A stretch of DNA of 9,759 nt from Candidatus Kerfeldbacteria bacterium (GTDB lineage Bacteria > Patescibacteriota > Patescibacteriia > SBBC01 > CAIJZX01): the NCBI GenBank assembly GCA_016217865.1, contig JACRFO010000004.1, positions 1-9,759 of the forward strand. The letters run 5' to 3'. The position numbers and the translations under genes are program-made. Numbering within the stretch: the first letter of the stretch is position 1; every line of letters begins with the position of its first letter. Of the stretch, positions 1-5,411 are shown piece by piece. The notes under the pieces were generated by a model. It was not told the origin of the DNA. It searched no databases and was given only the letters and a program-made list of their open reading frames with translations.

Positions 1-24
1 ACGACCTGCTTCCGGTACCGTCAG

Positions 25-573
25 TTAGGACGTTGATTTCAGGAGGTGCGCAAACTTCTTGCGGAACTTCGTGACCTTCGGGTTGATGACCATCTGGCAG
101 TACGCCTGGTCGGGGTTGTTGGCGTAGTACTGTTGGTGGTATACCTCGGCTGGATAGAAGTGTGTGAACGGGGCCAGGGCGGTGACGATCGGCTGGTCGT
201 AGACGCGTTCAGCAACGAGACGTTGGCGGACGGCTTCGGCCTCGGACCGTTGTGCATCGGAGTGGTAGAAAATGACTGACCGGTACTGCTCGCCGACGTC
301 GTTGCCTTGGCGGTTCATCGTCGTTGGGTCGTGCGTCAGGAAAAAGATTTCTACCAATTGACTGTAAGAAATCGCGGCTGGATCGAATTCCACCTGAACC
401 ACCTCGGCGTGTCCGGTTTGTCCACCACAGATTTGCTCGTACGTCGGATTGGGGACAGTACCGCCGGCGTATCCGGAGGTCACGGCCAGGACGCCATTGA
501 GGTCACGGAAAATTGCTTCCGTGCACCAGAAACAGCCAGATCCGAAGGTGGCAAGTTGTGTCGCGGTAGGCAT
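25..573 (-). CDS. msrA: Peptide-methionine (S)-S-oxide reductase MsrA
   Basis: This cytosolic enzyme reduces the S-epimer of methionine sulfoxide in proteins and free methionine, repairing oxidative damage. The 182-aa length is normal for single-domain MsrA. The GCFWC motif is at residues 13-17, with catalytic Cys14. GYAGG (34-38) and the TGHAEVVQV strand (53-61) are typical, as are HDPTT (81-85), GEQYRS (94-99) and the YHQQYY segment (145-150). Cys159, in the sequence AYC, is a plausible resolving cysteine. There is no signal peptide and no fused MsrB domain. The ATG at 573 directly precedes the motif-bearing N-terminus and lies where transcription should begin from the divergent -10 box, so the mRNA is probably leaderless. 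The gene is transcribed away from pyrD and heliorhodopsin. Being next to a light-sensor gene is suggestive, because light generates oxidants, but the two are on different transcripts. The 24 bases after the stop contain nothing recognisable. Confidence 0.97.
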   Translation of the reverse strand: MPTATQLATFGSGCFWCTEAIFRDLNGVLAVTSGYAGGTVPNPTYEQICGGQTGHAEVVQVEFDPAAISYSQLVEIFFLTHDPTTMNRQGNDVGEQYRSVIFYHSDAQRSEAEAVRQRLVAERVYDQPIVTALAPFTHFYPAEVYHQQYYANNPDQAYCQMVINPKVTKFRKKFAHLLKSTS

Positions 574-579
574 GGGCGG

Positions 580-588
580 AGTATAGCA
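580..588 (-). promoter_or_regulatory. Extended -10 promoter of msrA (leaderless)
   Basis: Read on the minus strand this is TGCTATACT, which is an extended -10 (TGn) followed by TATACT. No convincing -35 box lies 17 bp upstream. A start 7 nt downstream of the hexamer falls on about base 573, the A of the msrA ATG, so a leaderless transcript is predicted. Confidence 0.6.
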
Positions 589-604
589 GACCGGCGGCCC
601 ACCG

Positions 605-613
605 TGCTATACT
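605..613 (+). promoter_or_regulatory. Extended -10 promoter of pyrD and heliorhodopsin
   Basis: TGCTATACT is a TGn extended -10 with hexamer TATACT (608-613). The expected start near 620 gives a leader of about 17 nt before the pyrD ATG. The leader contains no Shine-Dalgarno sequence. A good -35 is absent, as is usual for extended -10 promoters. It should also drive the heliorhodopsin gene, which follows pyrD after 12 nt. Confidence 0.6.
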
Positions 614-636
614 CCTGGTCCTAGCCCATATTTTCC

Positions 637-1764
637 ATGACATCATTCCGAGACGCGGTGCTGGGAGGTGGATACCGAGCGGTCGTGAAACCGTTGGCTT
701 TTCAATTTGACCCAGAAATGGTCCATGATCGGATCAGCTACTTCGGGATGACTCTTGGGCGCTTTGGCTTAACGCGAGCGGTGACCCGGGCCATGTTCGG
801 TTATGAACACCCGTTACTGGCGACGACTGTTGCGGGCATGCAGTTCCGCAATCCGATCGGTTTATCGGCCGGATTTGATAAAGAAGGAAGATTAATTGAT
901 GTCATCCCGGCTGTTGGTTTTGGCTTTATGGAAATCGGTTCAGTCACCGGTAGTCCATCGCCCGGTAACGCCAAGCCGCGGTTGTGGCGTTTGCCGCGTT
1001 CGCGGGCGTTGGTCGTCCACTTCGGGCTCAACAGCAGCGGCAGCGCCGCGGTCGCCAGCCGGTTGGCAACACACCCCTGTCGGATTCCGCTGTTCGTAAG
1101 CTTGGCGAAGGCGAATCTGCCGGCGTTTGACGGCCAGACGACTGGAATCTCTGACTACGTGACCGCCGCCACGAACCTCCGCGATGTCGGCGCGGCGAAA
1201 GTAATCAATATCAGTTGTCCCAATACTACTGGCGGTGAGCCGTTCGCCGATCCGGCTGCGTTCGATGCTTTGCTAACAGCAATCGATCAGGTCGGTGTAA
1301 CGCAGCCGACCTTCATCAAGCTCCCGATCCACTTGCCGTGGTCCCAACTCGACGAAGTGCTGGACGTTGCGGAACGCCACCAGGTCACCGGCTTCATTTG
1401 CACGAACCTCATCAAGGATCGGACACAAGCGAAAATTCTGGATCGCCAGGTGCCAGCCAAGGGCGGAATCAGCGGCAAAGTGATTTGGGAACGTTCGAAT
1501 GAAGTGCTCGCTCACGTCTACCAACGCACCGGCGCACGGCTACCGCTCATTGGTGTCGGCGGTGTTTTCAGTGCCGATGACGCCTACCAGAAAATTCGGC
1601 TTGGTGCCTCGCTCGTCCAGCTGATCACCGGCATGATCTACCGCGGACCGTCGCTCATCAGCGAGATCAAGCGCGGCTTGGTAGCTCGACTGCAACGGGA
1701 CGGGTTTAGCAGTGTAGCGGCAGCCGTTGGCGCCGACTATCGACCATCACCTTCAACGCACTAA
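637..1764 (+). CDS. pyrD: Dihydroorotate dehydrogenase, class 2-like, with a cysteine at the catalytic-base position
   Basis: This enzyme oxidises dihydroorotate to orotate in pyrimidine synthesis. Class 2 enzymes use FMN and pass electrons to membrane quinone. The 375-aa length and motifs fit class 2: an N-terminal helical extension (1-60), NPIGLSAGFDK (72-82), a GFGFMEIGSVT segment (94-104), the PGNAKPRLWRLP segment (109-120), an FIKLP strand (226-230), TGFICTN (251-257), the GGISG loop (276-280) and a C-terminal IGVGGV...GASLVQL FMN-phosphate site (305-329). The catalytic loop reads NISCPN (191-196). Cys194 stands where class 2 enzymes normally have Ser and class 1 enzymes have Cys. HFGLNSSG (128-135) also differs from the usual RMGFNN. 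The start is the ATG 24 nt downstream of the -10 box. The gene is probably co-transcribed with heliorhodopsin. Assignment to DHODH is secure; the class-hybrid reading is from motifs only. Confidence 0.94.
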   Translation: MTSFRDAVLGGGYRAVVKPLAFQFDPEMVHDRISYFGMTLGRFGLTRAVTRAMFGYEHPLLATTVAGMQFRNPIGLSAGFDKEGRLIDVIPAVGFGFMEIGSVTGSPSPGNAKPRLWRLPRSRALVVHFGLNSSGSAAVASRLATHPCRIPLFVSLAKANLPAFDGQTTGISDYVTAATNLRDVGAAKVINISCPNTTGGEPFADPAAFDALLTAIDQVGVTQPTFIKLPIHLPWSQLDEVLDVAERHQVTGFICTNLIKDRTQAKILDRQVPAKGGISGKVIWERSNEVLAHVYQRTGARLPLIGVGGVFSADDAYQKIRLGASLVQLITGMIYRGPSLISEIKRGLVARLQRDGFSSVAAAVGADYRPSPSTH

Positions 1765-1768
1765 CGGT

Positions 1769-1778
1769 ATACGCGTAT
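1769..1778. repeat. Short palindrome spanning the heliorhodopsin start
   Basis: ATACGCGTAT is a perfect 10-bp palindrome in the 12-nt gap between pyrD and the heliorhodopsin gene, and it includes the first two bases of the ATG. No Shine-Dalgarno sequence is present in the gap. It may be chance. Confidence 0.3.
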
Positions 1779-2568
1779 GTCCGAGCAACTTGTGGAACAA
1801 ACGAACGAACAACGGTTTCACAATCTCCGGGTGTGGAACGTCTCGATGGGCGGCCTCCACCTCGCCCAGGGCATCATCATGCTCCTGGTCAGCAGTGCCT
1901 TTGCGTTGCCAATCACCACGGCCTACGTTGAGTACGACCTGGCCGCGCAGAAACTTGGTACGGCGCTGACGACGCTGACCGACATCCGGGTCGGACCATT
2001 GGTGGCGGGCTTCTTGTTTCTGTCGGCGCTGGCACACCTCGTCGTGAGCGTTGGCGGCGGCTACCGCTGGTACGTGAACAATCTGAAGCGCGGCCTGAAC
2101 CTCGCGCGTTGGGTTGAATACAGCTTCTCGTCATCGCTCATGATCGTGGTCATCGCCATGCTCGTTGGCATTTACGACCTCTCGGCGCTCATCCTCTTGT
2201 TCACCCTGAACGCGATGATGATTCTGTGTGGGTGGTTGATGGAAATCCATAACCAAACTACGCCGCGCACCGACTGGACCGCTTTTATCTTCGGCTGTAT
2301 CGCCGGCCTTGTGCCGTGGGTCGTCATCGGTCTCCACCTGTTCAACGCCGGCGAGGGCGAATTTCGCGCGCCAATGTTCGTCTACTGGATCTACGGTTCG
2401 ATCTTCGTCTTCTTCAACATCTTTGCCATCAATATGATCTTGCAGTACCGGAAAGTCGGCCGCTGGCATGAGTACCTGTATGGCGAGAAAGCCTACATTC
2501 TCCTGTCACTGGTGGCGAAATCATTGCTTGCCTGGCAAGTGTGGGCAGGGACGTTACGGCCGGTCTAA
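1777..2568 (+). CDS. heR: Heliorhodopsin (retinal-binding seven-helix membrane protein)
   Basis: Heliorhodopsins are light-activated retinal proteins with inverted topology (N-terminus inside). They have a slow photocycle and no established pumping, and are thought to be sensory. The 263-aa protein has seven hydrophobic helices at about 20-44, 68-93, 107-131, 134-157, 166-190, 197-223 and 237-260. Lys248, in SLVAKSLLAWQ, is the Schiff-base lysine of helix 7. Glu114, in RWVEY followed by SSS, matches the counterion of helix 3. His28 (LHLAQG) and His87 (AHLV) match the conserved pocket histidines. GLVPW (177-181), FVYW (201-204) and the NMILQY end of helix 6 are also family hallmarks. Near the C-terminus QVWAGTL has Trp where I would expect Phe. 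The gene is intact, begins 12 nt after pyrD without an SD, and lacks a promoter of its own, so it is probably expressed with pyrD. No retinal-synthesis gene is present, so retinal may be imported or made elsewhere. Confidence 0.96.
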   Translation: MSEQLVEQTNEQRFHNLRVWNVSMGGLHLAQGIIMLLVSSAFALPITTAYVEYDLAAQKLGTALTTLTDIRVGPLVAGFLFLSALAHLVVSVGGGYRWYVNNLKRGLNLARWVEYSFSSSLMIVVIAMLVGIYDLSALILLFTLNAMMILCGWLMEIHNQTTPRTDWTAFIFGCIAGLVPWVVIGLHLFNAGEGEFRAPMFVYWIYGSIFVFFNIFAINMILQYRKVGRWHEYLYGEKAYILLSLVAKSLLAWQVWAGTLRPV

Positions 2569-2590
2569 ACGGGCGACCTGGAACGTCGGC

Positions 2591-2611
2591 GGACGGAGTT
2601 TGACACCGTCC
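2591..2611. repeat. Inverted repeat flanking the -35 box of the 2638 gene
   Basis: GGACGG (2591-2596) and CCGTCC (2606-2611) are perfect inverted copies separated by 9 nt that hold the TTGACA box. There is no U-run after it, so it is a poor intrinsic terminator for heliorhodopsin. A repressor or activator site over the -35 is possible. Confidence 0.4.
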
Positions 2612-2628
2612 AGAAACAAGACTACGGT
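2600..2628 (+). promoter_or_regulatory. Sigma70-type promoter of the 2638 gene
   Basis: TTGACA (2600-2605), a 17-bp spacer and TACGGT (2623-2628). The expected start, around 2635, is 3 nt before the ATG, so the message is nearly leaderless. This separates the 100-aa gene from the pyrD-heliorhodopsin transcript. Confidence 0.7.
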
Positions 2629-2637
2629 AGTAGCATC

Positions 2638-2940
2638 ATGGTCGATGAAGTCAAACTCCACCCAGCCGTAAAGACGCCAGACGGTTGGCAGTTTCGCGTT
2701 GACGTTCATCGTCAACCTCACCTCGTCAGCGTCTCGGAACAATACTACCGTAAATTGACGCACAGCAAGGTCTCGCCGATGGAATTGACGCTCATCGCTG
2801 TTGAAGTCGTCTTATCAGAACGTTCGCCGCAAGCGCTGACGGAAGAAGTGTCGCTCGAACAGTTGGCTGAACTCATTCCTGACTTCGAAAAACGCGTCCG
2901 GGGGCGAGTCCGGTCGACCGCCGCGACCAATCCAATCTAG
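2638..2940 (+). CDS. Small conserved-looking hypothetical protein (100 aa)
   Basis: I cannot assign a function. The protein is soluble, with no signal peptide or membrane segment. The N-terminal half looks like a short beta-strand domain (WQFRVDVHRQPHLVSVS, residues 18-34) followed by YYRKLT (37-42). The second half is helical: SPMELTLIAVEVVLSER (46-62), then a short acidic helix (VSLEQLAELIPDFEKRVRG, 71-89). This pattern of strand, YY..LT, sP.eL, v.LsER and IpdFEk resembles a type of short hypothetical protein that I associate with Patescibacteria; that is recollection, not a search result. The ATG lies 10 nt after the -10 box and there is no SD. The tail after residue 90 is basic and probably disordered. 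It stands as its own transcription unit, with the next gene also separately promoted. Confidence 0.8.
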   Translation: MVDEVKLHPAVKTPDGWQFRVDVHRQPHLVSVSEQYYRKLTHSKVSPMELTLIAVEVVLSERSPQALTEEVSLEQLAELIPDFEKRVRGRVRSTAATNPI

Positions 2941-2952
2941 TCTCCACCTACC

Positions 2953-2981
2953 TTGCTGGCCGACCGGCGATTTGTTACACT
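2953..2981 (+). promoter_or_regulatory. Promoter of the DUF1648-ABC exporter operon (leaderless)
   Basis: TTGCTG (2953-2958), a 17-bp spacer and TACACT (2976-2981), preceded by TG at 2973-2974 (an extended -10). A start 7 nt downstream falls on 2988, exactly the A of the ATG, so the transcript is predicted to be leaderless. No SD is present. Confidence 0.7.
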
Positions 2982-2987
2982 CTGCCT

Positions 2988-3533
2988 ATGAGGGTCGAGC
3001 CTTTTCGCATTCCCGACAAGATTTTCGCCGGTTTAGCGGTCGGCGTCATGGTGCTCACGTGGGCGGTCGCCTGGTGGATTTTTCCCGACCTACCGGCGCG
3101 GATTCCTACGCACTTCGGTATCACCGGGCAACCTGATGGATTCGGACCGGCCAGTTGGTGGAATGTCTTTATGCCGGCGGTTGTGCAACTCGCTCTCGGC
3201 TTGTTGTTTTGGTGGCTGTATCGCCATCCGCAGTACTCGAACCTACCGAGCACGATCGCTATCACCTTAGTCCCGGAGCCATACCGAGTGATGCTCTACC
3301 GACTCATCCAACATTTCCTCGTTGTTACGCTGGTCATCATTAACCTGATGATGGCCCATATTACCATCGCGATTATTGGCGTTGCGATTGGCAGTTTGAC
3401 CGGCTTGAATCCATGGCTCATCGGCGGATTGGTGCTGCTCTTGTTGACAGTAGTGGCAGTCTACTCGGTCTGGCTCTACCGGATCGCGACGCGAGGTGCC
3501 CGGGAAATAGTGGCGAAGGGTGAAAAGGCATGA
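2988..3533 (+). CDS. DUF1648-type integral membrane protein
   Basis: The first third resembles the DUF1648 domain found in SdpI-like and other membrane proteins. After a first membrane helix (about 13-32) comes the hallmark loop FPDLPARIPTHFGITGQPDGFG (32-53), matching the usual pattern of P-x-L-P-x-x-I-P-x-H-F with a following G-x-P-D-G-x-G. Further hydrophobic helices lie at about 58-77, 103-135 and 140-165, giving four to five membrane segments and a basic cytoplasmic end. The 181-aa length is compatible with a stand-alone DUF1648 membrane protein. The biochemical role of this domain is not established; SdpI is an immunity and signalling protein, but equating the two would be over-reading. 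Its stop overlaps the ABC exporter start (ATGA), so the two are translationally coupled and probably work together, for instance as an accessory membrane subunit. Confidence 0.85.
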   Translation: MRVEPFRIPDKIFAGLAVGVMVLTWAVAWWIFPDLPARIPTHFGITGQPDGFGPASWWNVFMPAVVQLALGLLFWWLYRHPQYSNLPSTIAITLVPEPYRVMLYRLIQHFLVVTLVIINLMMAHITIAIIGVAIGSLTGLNPWLIGGLVLLLLTVVAVYSVWLYRIATRGAREIVAKGEKA

Positions 3534-5353
3534 CGTCGACATCGACCGTTCAGCGGCCCTTGCGGTTCGTCTGGAGCTTCTTGAAACCAGACCGGCGAAC
3601 CGTTCAGATGATTGTTGCACTACTCGTTATCAACAACGGGTTTTCGCTCGTTGAACCATACCTATTTAAGATCGTCATCGACCGATACCTGACGCATCTC
3701 GGTGATGCCATTGCCTTCCCGCAAACCAGCGACTTTGTTCACGGACTCGTCCGGCTGCTCGTTATCTGGGTTGGGGTGGCCTTTGTGTCGCGCGTTGCCA
3801 AGAATTTTCAGGACTACTACACCACCATGGTGGCTGACCGGTCGGGGATTCGCGTTTTTGATTATGCGTTCACGCATGTCCTTGGGTTGTCGATGGACTA
3901 CCACGAGTCGAAGAAGACTGGCGAAGTGATGCGAAAGTTGACAAAGGCACGCGAGGACATTACCAAGCTCATCAAGACGATGAGCGACAAAATCCTCCAG
4001 AACTCGGCGACGATTCTCTTCATCGTCACGTTCTCTTTCATCAAGGAGTGGCGGATGGGCCTCCTGATTACCTCATCGATTCCCATTTTCGTCTTAACGA
4101 CGAGCCTGATCGCGAAGAGAATCAAGCAGCTATCGTTGCGGATTAACATGCAGCAAGAGCAGTTGCACGGCTCGGCCGTCCAAGCCCTCGACCACATCGC
4201 CGTCGTCAAAGCCTTCGGGACCGAAACCTACGAGCGCGATTCGGCCAACCGCGACAACTGGGCAGCGAACGGCTTCCTCCGGTCGCAGACGCGCGCTTGG
4301 CGGACGTTGAGCTTCATTCAAGGGACGCTGATCAACGCCTTCCGTACGGCCATCGTTGGGTACGGCACGTATTTAGCTTTCCGCGGCACCATCACGCCCG
4401 GTGACGTCATTTTCTTCACCTTCTACGCGGTCAATATCTTCATGCCGCTCTATGATCTGTCGGATGTCTACACGACGTATCAGGACGGCATCGCCTCGAC
4501 CGAACGGTTACAGACGATTCTTCATGAACAGGCCAGCGTCGCCGAACCAGCCGCGGGATTCCGTTCAGACGAACGAACGATGCGCGTCAATGTTGAAACC
4601 ATCTCCTTTCACTACACCCCGGACCGGCCGCTGCTCGCGGACATTTCGTTCGCCCTCGCACCAGGCAAGAAGGTGGCGATCGTTGGCGGTTCCGGCGGCG
4701 GTAAGTCAACGATGACAAAACTGCTCTTGCGGTACTACGACGTGACGGCTGGCCGCATTCAGGTTGATGGTCATGACATCAAGGAGTGGGATTTGACAGT
4801 GTTGCGGTCGAAGATCGGCGTTGTCTTCCAGGACAACATTTTGCTAAACGACACCATTGCCAATAACATCAAGTATGGTTCATTCAGGGCCCCCCTGGAT
4901 GAAGTCGTGGCTGCAGCCAAGTTGGCGAATGCTGATGATTTCATCCGCAGCTTGCCGGCCGGGTATGACACGATCATCGGGGAGCGGGGGATGAAGCTCT
5001 CCGGTGGCGAACGGCAACGGGTCGCGATCGCTCGGGCTGTCCTGAAACACCCGGCCCTGTACATTTTCGATGAAGCGACTTCATCGCTCGATACGCGTTC
5101 GGAACAGCTTGTCCAAGCAGCGATTGATCACGTCTCGGCCGGCGCTGCGAGTTTGACGATTGCGCACCGCTTGTCGACCATCGTCAACGCCGATGAGATT
5201 CTCGTCCTCGTGCAAGGACGGATTGTCGAACGTGGGACACACACCGCCCTGATGGCGCAGAATGGTGAGTATGCGAAACTCTTCATTGCCCAGCGGCAAC
5301 ACCCCAGCGAATCACCACATCTTGCCCCCTGGATAGTTCCTAGGAGTACTTGA
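3530..5353 (+). CDS. ABC exporter half-transporter (MsbA/multidrug type, fused membrane and ATPase domains)
   Basis: This 607-aa protein has an exporter-type membrane domain (about 20-320, six predicted helices) fused to one ATPase domain (about 350-590), so it should function as a homodimer or pair with another half-transporter. ATPase motifs are complete: Walker A GGSGGGKST (386-394), Q-loop Gln434, signature LSGGE (490-494) followed by RQRVAIARA, Walker B YIFDE (511-515) with catalytic Glu515, D-loop SSLD (518-521) and switch His546 in AHRLS. The substrate cannot be read from sequence; lipids, peptides or drugs are all possible in this family. The ATG lies within the ATGA overlap with the DUF1648 gene, with a weak purine run upstream. 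The last 15 or so residues form a proline-rich tail beyond the usual domain end. No intrinsic terminator follows. Confidence 0.95.
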   Translation: MTSTSTVQRPLRFVWSFLKPDRRTVQMIVALLVINNGFSLVEPYLFKIVIDRYLTHLGDAIAFPQTSDFVHGLVRLLVIWVGVAFVSRVAKNFQDYYTTMVADRSGIRVFDYAFTHVLGLSMDYHESKKTGEVMRKLTKAREDITKLIKTMSDKILQNSATILFIVTFSFIKEWRMGLLITSSIPIFVLTTSLIAKRIKQLSLRINMQQEQLHGSAVQALDHIAVVKAFGTETYERDSANRDNWAANGFLRSQTRAWRTLSFIQGTLINAFRTAIVGYGTYLAFRGTITPGDVIFFTFYAVNIFMPLYDLSDVYTTYQDGIASTERLQTILHEQASVAEPAAGFRSDERTMRVNVETISFHYTPDRPLLADISFALAPGKKVAIVGGSGGGKSTMTKLLLRYYDVTAGRIQVDGHDIKEWDLTVLRSKIGVVFQDNILLNDTIANNIKYGSFRAPLDEVVAAAKLANADDFIRSLPAGYDTIIGERGMKLSGGERQRVAIARAVLKHPALYIFDEATSSLDTRSEQLVQAAIDHVSAGAASLTIAHRLSTIVNADEILVLVQGRIVERGTHTALMAQNGEYAKLFIAQRQHPSESPHLAPWIVPRST

Positions 5354-5378
5354 TTCTTTAGTGTTGATGTGGTACGAA
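5350..5378 (+). promoter_or_regulatory. Weak candidate promoter for the asparaginase-like operon
   Basis: TTGATT (5350-5355), 17 bp, TACGAA (5373-5378). The match to consensus is modest, with no final T in the -10. It is the best pair I find in the 58-nt gap. Readthrough from the ABC gene, which lacks a terminator, is an alternative. Confidence 0.3.
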
Positions 5379-5381
5379 TAG

Positions 5382-5411
5382 AGGGCCGTCGCATATTTCA
5401 CAGACGGCTCT
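5382..5411 (+). promoter_or_regulatory. Hairpin abutting the asparaginase-like start codon
   Basis: AGGGCCGTC (5382-5390) pairs with GACGGCTCT (5403-5411) in a 9-bp stem with one G-U pair and a 12-nt loop. The stem ends at the base just before the ATG. In RNA it could limit ribosome access. In DNA the GCCGTC/GACGGC half-sites could be an operator, perhaps for the RHH-bearing product of the same operon. The lack of a U-tract argues against a terminator. Confidence 0.45.

Larger units (their letters stand above)
578..615. repeat. 11-bp perfect inverted repeat carrying both divergent -10 boxes
   Basis: GGAGTATAGCA (578-588) and TGCTATACTCC (605-615) are perfect inverted copies separated by 16 GC-rich bases. 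Each arm contains one extended -10 box, so the msrA and pyrD promoters mirror each other around one centre. The symmetry extends 2 bp beyond the promoter hexamers, which may reflect a shared operator or just two copies of the same -10 sequence. Confidence 0.7.

Noticed and set aside
46..624. Plus-strand open frames of 77 and 105 codons across the first 620 bases
   Set aside because: They lie opposite the unmistakable msrA gene, have no family similarity, and the second one runs across the divergent promoter region.
1765..1776. TATACG in the pyrD-heliorhodopsin gap as a separate promoter
   Set aside because: It is only 3 nt from the ATG, so a start 7 nt downstream would fall inside the coding region. 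No -35 pairs with it.
2569..2611. Inverted repeat after heliorhodopsin as an intrinsic terminator
   Set aside because: The stem is only 6 bp and is followed by AGAAACAAG, not a U-tract, and it encloses a -35 box.
3445..3450. TTGACA inside the DUF1648 gene as an internal promoter for the ABC gene
   Set aside because: No TAnnnT hexamer occurs at a suitable distance, and the 4-bp gene overlap already explains expression. Similar TTGACA matches within the ABC gene were rejected for the same reason.
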